Assembly: GCA_015680685.1 (NCBI GenBank)
Contig: MNCI01036636.1
Span: 353,771 to 417,770 of the forward strand
Direction of reading: 5' to 3'
Length of the DNA stretch: 64,000 nt
From: Gnetum montanum
Lineage: Eukaryota > Streptophyta > Gnetopsida > Gnetales > Gnetaceae
In this document: positions 13,385 to 24,946 of the stretch, piece after piece
Numbering within the stretch: the first letter of the stretch is position 1
Layout of the letters: every line of letters begins with the position of its first letter
Notes under the pieces: generated by a model
Seen by the model: only the letters and a program-made list of their open reading frames with translations
Told to the model about the DNA's origin: nothing
Databases searched by the model: none
Position numbers and translations under genes: made by a program

Positions 13385-13580
13385 TTCATGCGCTAGTTTT
13401 ATGCCATTTCGGGCCTACTAGTTTCAGGCTAGTTCAGACCATAGCGTAGCATGCACATTGCTAGTTTTAGGCCATTTTGAGGCATTGCATGAATGCACAT
13501 TCCTATTTTTAGGCCATTTCGGGCCATTGCGTGAATGCACGTTGCTAGTTTTAGGCCATTTCGGGCCATAGCGTAGATGG
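13385..13580. repeat. Tandem repeat, ~52-bp period, next to OUTER protease
   Basis: Three to four units carry CTAGTTTTAGGCCATTTCGG followed by GCCATTGCGTGAATGCAC. The complement (GGCCTAAAACTAG) matches the GGCCTTAAACTAG units at 20035-20285 of INNER, which lie at the same structural place between the antisense gene 3' end and protease. Confidence 0.85.
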
Positions 13581-13616
13581 AAAAAGCTGGTGCGTGGAAA
13601 GGAAATAGTGGTTTTT

Positions 13617-14381
13617 CTATGCTAGGAATAGCTGCTTCTTGACCCAGCATGGGTTGAGAAAAATGTAAGGCTGAGATGTTTTTCCTGAGCCTTCATCTAC
13701 ATCGTTGCCCCCCACTTGGAAGGGCTACTCAGCCTATGCATTTTCATTTTGGGGATCAACTTGTTGAGTCGATCCCTCTATTGGGTGGCTAGTGTAAGCT
13801 ATGATAGGTGCTTTATTCTCAAAAGTTATAATCTCTGAGCCTTGTTCCATGCCTACATTGTGGATTAGTTGCGTTGCTACTTCATCACCATGGATCATCA
13901 CCTCCCTACCTATGTAAGGAAAGTAGATCTCCTAGTGTATGGGTGAGGAGACAACCCTAAGTTGTGCCAACCATGATCTCCCCAAGATCAGGTTAAACCT
14001 AGGCATTTCCTCTACCACGATGAATGTTGTGTTTGTGAGGAACTTGTCCCCTGCTATGAAGTCTATGTGGACTGTACCCTTCACTACTACCTGCACCCCA
14101 TTGAACGACCTCAGGCATGATCTTGTTGTGGGTTGATCTGGTCAACCAAGGATAGCTTGTCCACAATATAGAAGGGGATGGCATTTGTGGTAGCCCCATC
14201 ATCAATGCGTACCCTTTGGATCCAGTGTTGGCCGACCTGAATTGTGATGAAAAGGAGTGTTGTAGTCACTTGACCCCTTTCGAGATCTTTCCTAATGGCA
14301 TTATCGTAGAAAGTTAGTTGAGGCTATTCTCAGTCTGCGGGTGCAGAGGGGAGTAATATTGAATAGATTGCTTTCTCTTCT
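13617..14381 (-). pseudogene. OUTER protease, 3' part of gag-pro after the INNER insertion
   Basis: The minus-strand frame resumes at the insertion point with AEEKAIYSILLPSAPA and continues through the aspartic protease core (RVRIDDGATTNAIPF) to WVKKQLFLA and a stop at 13617-13619. INNER has the same order (PAEEKAIHD, HVDDGAATNVIP, VKAIKRQL then stop). It carries frameshifts and stops. The rest of this gag-pro frame lies at 31604-34679, on the far side of INNER. Confidence 0.88.
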
Positions 14382-14386
14382 GCTGG

Positions 14387-15781
14387 TGAAACATCATGAA
14401 AATTTTGAGTTAGGCTCAGGCAAAGATTCGTGGTTCAGGCGAGAGCACATGTCAGAATTCCAGAAGGCAGAACAAGGCAAAGCAAGACGAAGAGGCATGT
14501 AGCATTAAGTCTTCGATCTCCCATGAAGATCCCAGTTTGTACTATGTTTTATGTTTTTATGCTACATTACGCAATCTTGCGTGATGATGTTCAGTGTAAA
14601 GCATACGACAGATCAGCTCTTCTTTTTTATAGACTGATCATTTTATGCTAGTTACACTATGCAACGTGCATCTGCGTAATTTGTTATCAATTTGGCCATT
14701 TTACGCTTCACTACCCTCTGCTGCATAAACAATCCTAAAATAGATTGATGCATCATTCTCATGCTTTGTTACACTCCACCACGCAATGCAGCGTAAACAA
14801 ATGTAACGCAGTGTAAAGCTGGTCAAAGTAGTCACACATTTATTATCCACACGCGCAATACGCTGATAAGCGTATTGCGCGTAATCATGAAGCAGCTTTA
14901 GCAAAAGCGTAAATAGCATGTTGCTATTTGACGCAACAGAGTCAGCTAGTCAAGTCAATGATCCTAGAAAGCTTGGGACACACGTCATCAGGGTTGCGCC
15001 CTTTCTACAAGACGTCGCAACCTATAAATACACCAGTTAGCAAATCAGAGAAAAAAAAAGGAAATAGGAGAGGCATTTTTTCTGAGCATTAGAGCACTTA
15101 CCACTTGAAGCAGAGATACAGAGAGCAACATTTTGGCAATTGTTGACAGTATTACCTTATAGCAGAGGTAGAGCATTGTTCGCATGAGCATCGGCGATCA
15201 TTGGCGGCCCTAGACAGAAACTCCCTCAGGCGAAAGAAGCAAATCCAAGTTCGCGAGATTATCTTGCATGGTTCGCAGACCCTACTCGTCAGAAAAAGTT
15301 GATCAGTAGACGTCAAAGCTTGACCTTCTTTGCATCCAATCTTTGGCCCACGAGGTAGATCAAACTCCTGTTTGGACAATTTTCTTGTTGTTTTGTGCCT
15401 GTTTTACATCAAGTAATCGAGGTCTCCCCATTGTAACACGATATACAAAATATACATCTGTTAAGTCAAACTGCAGAGCTTAAAACCACGTGTTTTCTCT
15501 TTCGTTGGTCTCCTCTTATCGTGTTTAGTGTTATCACCATCACGCAATTCATCTACATCACTTTTCCCTCATTTTGCGATTCCTTGAACCAAATCAATCC
15601 ACGGAACATCTCATAATCTCCATCATTTTACTAATTAGTAAGTCCCTGTCTGATCGACAAGACCGTTCAAGGCGCCGTGCATTCATTTTACCAGCATAGC
15701 CCTCGCACGGATCCATGGTTAAAACTGTGTACACAAAATTTGTTCGGTATCTTCCAGCTGCCGACGTTTTCTGTCGTTACA
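14387..15781 (+). repeat. 5' LTR of INNER element
   Basis: It starts TGAAACATCATG and ends ...GTCGTTACA, and pairs with 30204-31598 at exactly the same length. A TATA box (TATAAATA, 15023-15030) lies about 640 bp in, and the conserved motif GATCGACAAGACCGTTCA lies at about 15654-15671, near the 3' end. Confidence 0.95.
15023..15030 (+). promoter_or_regulatory. TATA box of INNER 5' LTR
   Basis: TATAAATA sits at the matching place in the 3' LTR at 30841-30848. It is the likely start region for the genomic transcript. Confidence 0.7.
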
Positions 15782-15787
15782 GTTTTC

Positions 15788-15806
15788 TGGCACTAGAAGG
15801 AGGGCC
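15788..15806 (+). other. Primer-binding site of INNER element
   Basis: TGGCACTAGAAGGAGGGCC begins 6 nt after the LTR end. The same 19 bases occur at the matching place in OUTER (complement of 35184-35202), and a variant in element D (58832-58850). It is not the initiator-Met site (TGGTATCAGAGC) nor the tRNA-Asp type of the Athila-like elements here. I cannot name the tRNA with certainty. Confidence 0.85.
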
Positions 15807-16025
15807 TTTAGGTTCCAATCCAAAGATTTTGAGTAGCCCTGTTAGCGATCTATACGCTAAACCATAGACGTAATACCTCCAAGGAAGTTTACGGCAAGTC
15901 GTGTGGTGTAGATCGATTTCAGTGACGATTCCTTTGGAATCCTACAGGGTAGAAAGACTACTTGCGATCTTATTGCCAATCATCTTTTAGATCCTGTTAT
16001 TAGTCATCGTCAATCTCATTGATTA

Positions 16026-19000
16026 ATGGATTCCTTTTACACAACCACAACCACCTTGGTCCCTACCGATTTGGGTGCCACATCTGTGAACCCCATCGTG
16101 GTCACCAGACCAGCTCTTGGTGTAGCAGGGCCACAAGGACCATCGCGTCGATCGTTAAGACATCAAGGGAAAGAGCCCATTTTCATGGCCATAACACCTG
16201 AGGAATAAAACTTTATCTGTGTCAAGATCCAGGCGAAGCTGACCCTCAGCCGAGTTGAGATCGACGCAAAATGCAACTTTGAGATGATCCATCGAGGGGG
16301 CCATGATTTCAAACCAATGGCTTATGACATCATCCCTTTAACCAAACATCAACATGAAGCTATAACACAGTTGGTCATGGCTAAAAGTCAAGCCGCATAG
16401 GCTATGGTGGAACCCTAGAATGGGGAGGAGGAAGACGATGAGTTTGCTGCCAGGTTTGAGCACTCATACCACACTTTGAGTCCTCACACTTACGTCGATC
16501 CATCATTCCCGTTCAATGGGGAGGTCGCCCCTTTTAACCTGGTTGTGACCATGTAGATGCACATCCCTGTCCTCCTGCAAGCCACCGCACAGCCGTCTGG
16601 CCTGCAAGTACAAACACCTCATAATAACATGGGGGAAGTTTTGTCACACAGGTACTTAGCATCCCGGTGGTGGTTCTGGCGGCCACCGCGCCCCATTTCA
16701 TGCCTCAGATACAACCTCACACCATATTAGCAACATGCCCGATGCAGATTTCATCACTCCCGCCCCCTCCAACTCAACAGACCATTGCAACTATTCAACC
16801 TCAAATTTACGTTCAACAGCCTGCCGCAAATCAGTGGGCCAACCTCACAGCGCAACACAACCAGTCTATGCTACATGGTATGCAAGCCTCGGTGGCACCC
16901 GCATCGTAGGTTCCTTAGGTGGCTCCCCAGTTTACCTATCCTTATCTCACACAGCAGGCAGCGGCTAACCCTTCTTCACAAACCAGTGGGTGGTGGGCTT
17001 CATAGCCCCCCCGCCTACAGGTATCCCCACCCCATAAGTAGTCGACCAACCTATCCCATCATTTCCATTTCCTAGCGCCGCCCACCCAGTCCAACCTCCT
17101 ATGCCTTCTGCACAAACACCTCTGTCAACAGGTCTGGACCAGGCCTTCCAGCTTATACAGACTCTTACCGAGGAGGTTCGACACCTCAAAGCCGCTGTTT
17201 CTGATACCATCTAGATCATGGACTTTTACCAGGATGATCCGATTAGTCCAGTGGTCCCTGTACTATCATTGCCGCCAGGGATGTCCCTACCTCATTTTAC
17301 CAAGCACAATGGGGAGGGAGATCCCAATGCTCACTTGGTTACCTTCAGGTCTGAGTCCTTGTTGCTACAGCAATGGCCACACACGATCATCCAAGTCTTT
17401 GCAATGTCTTTGACAGGGAAAGCTTCGGATTGGTACTGAGCCCTTCCACGCTCTTCTATCTCAACCTTGGAAGAGCTTCTGACCCAATTTTTGACCCGCT
17501 TTAAATACAACTTGAAGCTGAAAGTCAATTGGATCAGCTCATTGGGGTGAAACAAGACCTGCTTGAGCCCGTCCAAAAGTTCATACAATGCTGGAATGCT
17601 ACCTTGAACGAAATCCGTGAGCCGATCCCAGACTCACATCTACTGGCTATATTCAAAGGAGCAGTCAACGACTTTATTAAGTTAAAGCTATATTATCTTT
17701 CCCCCAGCTACTTACATCAGGCCTTCACTCAAGTTAGAAGCATCCAAGATGTCGTAGAGGCCAGCAAAGACTCGGCGTATGTCATCTATAGAAATGCACA
17801 CAACAAGGCCAAAGACAAGGGTAAGGCAGCAACAACAACAGTAGCCGCGCTAACTGAAGGCACAAAGAATAAGAAGAAGAAAGCACCCACAACATCACTT
17901 GAGACCACGGCTGGTGCCGGCACCAGCCAAAACACAGCTACCCCTAAAGGCCCCCCCCCCCAACGAAAACCAAACTTTGAGCGTAAGGATCGTTCAAAGT
18001 ATGCGGCCTTACCTGTAAAGCATTCTGAACTACTGAAACAACTGTTAGCGGAAGGATACCTTCAACCTAAGAAGATATCCGAGGAAGCTATGAAGCGTCA
18101 TAGATGCCACTGTGACCTACTGAAGAACCCTTCCCTAGCCCTACCTAACGAACCACCGGTTCCGAGATCTTTCAGGCTGGATCGTTTATGTGACTACCAC
18201 CAATTGTGTGGTCACGACACAGATTACTGCTGGGCATTGAAAGACAACATTCAACGCATGATCAATGAAGGTCATCTAAAATTAGATGACAGTAACCCGA
18301 TGCGCCTAGAAAACCAACCATTACATGTATATACGGACCCGTTGAACGCAAATAACGATCCTTATACAATCATTGTGGTGAGTACGGATAATGAAAGGAG
18401 GGAACCGCCAAAATAGCCTTTTGTTTTATATATGCCTCCCAACTCATCAAAAGGGGGAGGCCTTTCATTGGCAACCAGTGGTGCCTCGAGGCTTCCATTC
18501 ATTATACGGGTGCCTTCGCCGAATACCCATCAGTCACGCAGTAACAGACAAGCCGCGGCTTCATCCATGCCCACACTTAGGGTTCCGTTCATTATCAGGG
18601 CACCAAAACCAGAGGCTACTCCTCTCACGTAGGGATAGACCTCTAGTCAAAATAGCCAAACATCATCTCCAAAGTGAAAGGGAGAGGACATCTCAGTTAA
18701 CGCAACGAAAGACCATCTTACGCTCGGCTTCCCTAAGCCTAGGCCCCTAGCCTCTGTGCCTTCCCCTGTACCTCAAGGGCAAGATAAAGGTGAAGAAATG
18801 GAGCTACCTTCTCTTGGTAAAAAAAAGAACAACCCCCCGACTAACGTCATTCTACCTTGGGAGATCCGTCTCTTAGGTCGAATGGAAGAGGACAAAGGGG
18901 ATAAGCAACCCGGTTGAGAGAAGGACCTTCTCAACACATTTATGCAAGTCAAACAGGCTCTCAAACAAAAGAATACAATGTTGAGCCTTTACAACCTACT

Positions 19001-19814
19001 CATGACATCTCGGAAACACCGTGAGGCCATGGTACGCATGCTGACATCCATATCTGTGGATGCCAGCTTACCAGCAGAAGAGAAAGCGATACATGATGTC
19101 ATGTTTCCTTCTGAAGCTGAGCAACCCAGGCCTACCTCACTGACCTTCCATGAAGAGTCTATTAAGGACAATCCTGGGAAAGGTCAGGTGACAACTGAGC
19201 CGATGTTCATCACCATTCAGGTCGGTCAATAACGGATCCAGAGGATACACGTGGATGATGGCGCAGCTACCAATGTCATTCCCTACTCCATCATGGATAG
19301 GTTGGGACTGGTCGACCAGATCATTCTCATGACGATGGCTTGCATAAAATCATTCAATGGCACATGGGTTCAAGTCAAGGGGATGGTGTGTATTGAGTTT
19401 GTGGCTGGGGATCAATTCCCAATAGAGGCCACTTTCTTAGTAATCGAGGAGATGCCACGGTTTAACATTATCTTGGGGAGGTCGTGGTTAGCCCAGCTGA
19501 GGGCAATTTCGTCGCTGATACACCAAGAGATACACTTGACCTATGCCGGAGGGGAGGTTGTGATATGCAGTGACAAAATCACACCTACGATCATCAATAA
19601 CATTGAAGAAGAATGGGGTTCAGAGGTGGAAACGACTGACGATCAGACTCATCTCCAAACCTCTTAACAAACTGACAGCAATGATGACGGTCTAGCTTGG
19701 GCTGACCTGCCATTTCCGGATGGCAGTGTAGAGGAGTCAAACCATAAGGCTCCTCGCCCTTACACAAGGCTCGACGTAAAGGCCATCAAAAGACAATTAC
19801 GTATTAATGGTTGA
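16026..19814 (+). pseudogene. INNER gag-protease reading frame (broken)
   Basis: The frame starts at ATG 16026 (MDSFYTTTTT) and ends at TGA 19812-19814 after VKAIKRQLRING. It holds an N-terminal gag part, a P/Q-rich linker (about 16550-17110), the capsid-like core (FYQDDPISP near 17221, DWY near 17435, then 17511-17780), a basic region, a zinc knuckle CDYHQLCGHDTDYC near 18190 (C-x2-H-x4-H-x4-C) and an aspartic protease with HVDDGAATNVIP near 19248. The first and last parts share one frame. The middle is shifted, with one indel near 17515, and in-frame stops occur, for example at 18414 and 19665. The product would form the virus-like particle and process the polyprotein. Confidence 0.9.
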
Positions 19815-20471
19815 ACAATGGCCTTTGCGTACGTTATCATGTTTTGGCAAGTTATAATGACTTATACTTAGCCACTTCTTTTGTTTCATATCTTTTCACG
19901 CTACCTTCGCTTTCGATGTTTATGCTTATCATTAATTATGCTATTTTATTTACTGTGCTTGTGCGATTTACGTTTTCACATCGTTTTATCATAATTACGC
20001 AAGACTATGGACTACTGTCATCTACGCTTGCTATGGCCTACAACAGCCTTAAACTAGTGATACAAAATTGTATACCATCATCATTTACGCGTATTATGCC
20101 ACGTCCTGCAATGACCTTAAACTAGTCACCCAGGAGTTTGCATTATCACCATTTACATTTTCTCTACATTACGCATCAGGCCCGCAATGGCCTTAAACTA
20201 GTTCAGGCCCGCAATGGCCCTAAACTAGTCTCTAGTTTTCGTAGAATCGTATGACAGCCCGCGATGGCCTTAAACTAGCAATTACATTCTATCATTCTAA
20301 CTTAGATGAAATTCTTAACAATTACGCTCACGCTTTACAGGTCAACACATAAGACAAATATATATATATAATTGACATTTAAAACATCCACTAGATCTTA
20401 CAATGCATCTTTTCAGTCACTTATAAAACAATATTTCGCTCCACGTCAATAGGGTTATGCGCAAATCACAA
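19815..20471. other. Spacer between gag-pro and the antisense gene, with GGCCTTAAACTAG repeats
   Basis: No coding frame is supported. Between about 20035 and 20285 the motif GCAATGGCCTTAAACTAG recurs five or six times at irregular spacing. A short (TA) run lies at about 20360-20371. The complement of the repeat matches the tandem units at 13385-13580 in OUTER. Confidence 0.75.
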
Positions 20472-23400
20472 TTACGCATTTCCTCTACTGCCACTGTCAC
20501 CGGTATCCCTTAAATCTAGATCCACCCCTAGTGGATCGTTCTCCAGTGAGCCTTCATCTCTGGGAATTATTCTTTCACGAAGAATTTCCTCTTCATGAGG
20601 CCCTCGTTCTAGTAGTGGCGCCATGGGAAGACGTTCTTCATCGTTGCATTCCTCCTCTGCTTCCTTTGTTTCCTCTTCTAGTTCCTCAGCTTGCTCGTCT
20701 TCCCTATCCTCTTCTGGAACCTAAACACAAATGACATAAAAGATAGAATAGGAAACCCGCCCGAATAAAATGTTAAAGTTAGTTAAGTCTAAGCTTACTT
20801 GCGATGGCCCTGCTTCCGCGGCAAAGGAAAGCTTGTCCAGGCTAGCCCACAGACGCTTCATTATCTCTTCCTCCATTAGATCTTTACCACACATCCTCTC
20901 CCAAGGTAGCTCCAGCCTTCACTTTCCCTTTTTCCATGCTAGTCTAGCAAGGTGGGTCCGGGAAGAATGTAGGGATTGTAATTTGGCCCCCAGCAAGAGT
21001 CATCTTCCTTTCCGAGGACGCACTTACATTCACCTGCTCTTCAAACTTCTTGAAGGGTTTGGATGCTCCAATGACGTCCAGGAAGACTTCCAAGGATTGT
21101 GACTTGACGGCAGAGTCATGGTAGAGTTTCCGATAGGTGACGCTCTCCCACTTATACAGATGTTTGTGGTCTTTCTCCTTCTGCCCCCACTCTTGCACGT
21201 TTGGGCAATAATCCCTCCAATCCCATCTTTTTTGAGCTAGGAGTTCTATCTGCATCCGCTGCTCTACCAACGCCCGACTAGTCTTTACATTGTTTTGGAT
21301 GGCAGTCCAATAGTGAGAGTAGTCGACAACAGCAGTGCGCCAGTCTTCATCCCCCATCGACTACGCCTGTAGGAAGTCGCACCGTGATCTTAGGTCTCCG
21401 ATCTCTTTGATCAGAGACTCCACCCTTTGCTCTGCCCTCTGTAGCCTTTTCCAGAGGGTCTCGTTGATGCCATTACTCTCCCATAAGGAGCGTGTAGAGC
21501 GCAGTGCACATTTATGCATTTCCTCATAAATTTGGCATGGCACGGCCGCCCCATCAGATGGAGGCTCCACTGTGTCTAAATCAATGGGCTCCGTGGGATC
21601 CCATCAGAGGTGAGCTCCTAACAGAAACAATCATCAATGTTGGTGACACATTACCACTATGTAATATCACAAACTTACTACAATCATAACATACTAGCTC
21701 CAGGTTCGACACGCTCTAAGAGCTCGATCATGTCACTGATAATGTCTTCCATGAAGGAAAACTTATCAGGGAAGTCTCTCCATGCTCTGCTCACAGCGAC
21801 AAACATGGATAGACCCTCTTCTCCTATAGCGTAATCCAGTTAGAAACTTCATCTATTAACAGAATCCTCCAAACTTGCTAACATACTCATTACCTCTACC
21901 AGTGATAGTGGCAACTTCGCCAACATCATTCACCTCCCTTTCCTCTTCATGCACTTGAGTCTGTGCATCGTTGTTTCCAGTAGCTGGGGCCTCCTCATGC
22001 ACTGGAGCCTGAGCACGGCTCACGCTAATAGCTGGGGCCTCTTCTTCCAAAATTGAGGCTCCCTCCCCATGACTTAGTATTACTGCACCTGTTTCAGGCA
22101 TCAACTGCTCTGTAATTCGTACTGGTCGTATCACAGCACCTTAGTATACCATTCAAAACATTCCAAACAAAACATTACGTAATAAAATTCCTTCACGCTT
22201 ACCAGGCGGAGGCTTACTCCGTTGAACTTTGACTGCCACAGTTCAGCCTGCGTCACTCTTAGAGGTCTCAACCATATGAAGCCTTTTACGCTGAGCTGTA
22301 GGTTCAAAGATTTCTTCTGCCAGACATTTCCCTCGCGAGGCATCGCCGGTGTAGGTAGGCATTATCCTGCCTACGCTGTCGAGGCCTCGCACTTGAGGCG
22401 TAGCCAAACCTTTGGTCGTTATAGACAGTGACTCCCCGATCCCTTCCGGTGGATCCTGCCCACGGGTAGTGCTGAGGATGTGGATAATCCAAGGTCTGGA
22501 TAGCTGGTCTCGGTCTTGCTGTACTCAGACCCCATTCCTTTGGAGGACCAGAAACTCAGGAAAACACCGAAGGCAAGCTATGAAGAAGGCGTAATGCACG
22601 TTGAAACGAGACTCAAGCTTCTTGCAAAGCTTGATCATTTCATTGCACAGTCCCTTAGCAAAGTAGCCTACCCAATTGAACTGGGTCCCCTCATCCAGAA
22701 CCTCTCGCATAATACAGGTCTGTTCTATGGAAAAGAACCTCCCTTGAGAGAGTGTTTAGGGAAAGGTCTGGGCTCGAAAAAGGGGATAAAGTGTCTTGGC
22801 GATGCCCATCCCGAATCTTTCGCAAGGAAACCCTTTAACCTCCTTCGGAACCCTTACCCACTCCTTCAGCCACTCCTAGAAGTCGAGACTCCTCTTCACC
22901 TTCTCATTTACGGGAAGGCCGTCCGAGGGGACACCAAACAGGTCTATGAAAAGCTGAGTGTCAATATTAAAGCTTACGCATACTTGATGTATGCGTGTGC
23001 AAAAATGCTCTACCTTTTTATTGAAGGAGTTGACCGAGGTCAGCATTTCACTGGCAGGGACATCCGGAGTTGTAGCTAAAAATTGATGCATTAGCTCTGC
23101 TGCTTGGTTCTTGGAGGTCACCGCCACTGGGGCCGCTGAGTGGCCAAGCCAGTGCTATGCGTCCTTGATGTTGCCGTAACGAAAGAAGACGGTATTCGCC
23201 TCACGACCAGAAATCGTAAGGGTAATCTCCCGGGATTCACTGACTGAATAGTGTAAAACACAAGACAAACAAAAACACTATTACGTAGCCTTCACAAATC
23301 AAAATTTCATTACTCAATAATCAACTATACAACAGCCTTACCAGGTCCAAATGGCAAGGGAAATGGTGGAAGGTTCCTCTGCACATATTCAATGGTAAGG

Positions 23401-24530
23401 GGTGGATCTAAGGTCCAGTCATCGTGCAGTCACTTGAGTTCCTAGAAATTCTTAAAAGCCTCTACATAGCAGGTGGGGCACTCACGTATGTCGAAGCCGA
23501 TCTGCCCTATAACACCGACATGCACATTGTCAGTTGAAGTAAACGCCATTATTGTTGTTTCGGCCCAGGACAACGTATCACCATTTCCAACTAATCTGTT
23601 GTCATGAACAAAAAACCTGTACCATACCATATAGGCTCATTTTATACCTCACATTGATGACAGAAATATAACAAAAACAATACAGTTAACAAAGTCTGCT
23701 TACCCACCTGCATAGTACACTGTGCCTTGTGGGTCTGGAAATAGGTCGAGACATGGCGAGCCACGAACAGCGTGTTATATGCATGATAACAACTAAACTG
23801 GGCCATTTCCCAGATCTATTTTAAGCACCTTAAGCCTCGGACGCTAGATTCCTGGTCCTCGGGATGACCCATATCGATGGCCCCGTCTGTCAAAAAGGCC
23901 AAAATCCCTTGTTCAAAGCCCACCAGCAAGTGCTCCAAAATGGCACCGACAATATTTCCGGACAAGTTGTACCACACAATGACGCTGAAGTTGCACAATA
24001 AGAACTGCAAAAACTCCAGTGCACCCCGTTGAAACCATATGGCCTTCCCCTACAACCGTGTTTGCAGGGGAGGGATATTAAGGACGATAGGGTTTATACA
24101 GCACAAAATCCCAACAATGTCCAAAACAATCAGAACAGGCTTTAGCGTGATGCTGTACAGAAAATCCAAAACATAGATTAACGTCTAGATTTACATTAGC
24201 ATCGTTAATACAAAAAAGCCACAAACTACGCCTAATTATCCAGGCCGAAATTACCCAAACCCTTGCAACAGTCCAAGGTTCGTCTCTGACAACGGCGATA
24301 GATGCAACCCTATCAAACCCTCGCATTAACCCAAGGTCCATAACTTGAAATCCACATTCACGGAAAAGATACCATGAAAAGTAGACATTAAAACAAACAT
24401 AAGCATGCAAGGAATGGCCTACCAGTTCAAAGGTGTAGGGTCATGAACATCAACCACTGCCTACGAAGCGCGCTCGAGGTTCATCGATTTTGGCCAGTTT
24501 TGCATTCTTTCTTTTGATTTTTGGTACCAT
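20472..24530 (-). pseudogene. Antisense multi-exon gene inside INNER pol (unknown protein)
   Basis: The likely start is the ATG complementary to 24528-24530 (MVPKIKRKNAKLAKIDE); the last exon ends at the TAA complementary to 20472-20474. Visible GT-AG introns are 24050-24422, 23244-23341, 22140-22202, 21618-21694 and 20721-20798, with another near 23650-23707. Recognisable blocks in order are EFLQFLLCNFSVIVW, QGILAFLTDG, FSCYHAYNTLF, QLFIDLFGVPSDG, FNWVGYFAKGLCNEM, FFIACLRCFPEFLV, a helical region with SLWESNGINETLWKRLQRAE (21361-21570), a 137-residue open stretch (20944-21357) and an acidic Glu-rich end. Stops occur within exons, including one in the first exon, so this copy is broken. It matches 9071-13213 of OUTER. 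I do not recognise the family; it is not gag, pol or a typical envelope. Confidence 0.82.
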
Positions 24531-24946
24531 TGTACCAACTTCAGAATTCTTTACAGTCCAGCACTCACAAATCTTTGCAAAATCACATGCTCTAATCCTT
24601 TGTCCTTCCTTCTCTTGCTCAGCAACAGTTATGAATTCGAATTCACAACAGCCAACAGCCCATTCTCACCAAAAAAACCACTTACTTATATGCGAGGATC
24701 ACCAACTTGATATCCGATTCCAGCGGTACTTTCTTGAAACGGAAACCGAAAATCAAGATATCAATGCGGTTGATATTGCATGCTCCACTTTAAGAAATGA
24801 CATTAAACTACCACATCTTATCGCCTCGTAATCGGGTAGCATTGATTACAGCCAGTTTACAAAATTCAAAAATCAGTGGGCTTGCTACGTTAGACAACAC
24901 CACATCATCTTTCTCCTAATCATTTACACACTTTGAGATTTTGCAG
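24531..24946. promoter_or_regulatory. Antisense-gene leader region and candidate 3' splice site before RT
   Basis: On the minus strand a CATATAAG box (near 24690) lies about 160 bp upstream of the antisense start, a distance like that in OUTER. On the plus strand CTTTGAGATTTTGCAG ends at 24946 directly before the RT block, a good intron acceptor. A donor candidate GAC|GTAAAG lies near 19774; joining the two keeps phase 0. Function is inferred. Confidence 0.5.

Noticed and set aside
20944-21357. Free-standing host gene of 137 codons
   Set aside because: It is one exon of the antisense gene within INNER; a homologous stretch lies at about 12440-12780 of OUTER with the same neighbours.
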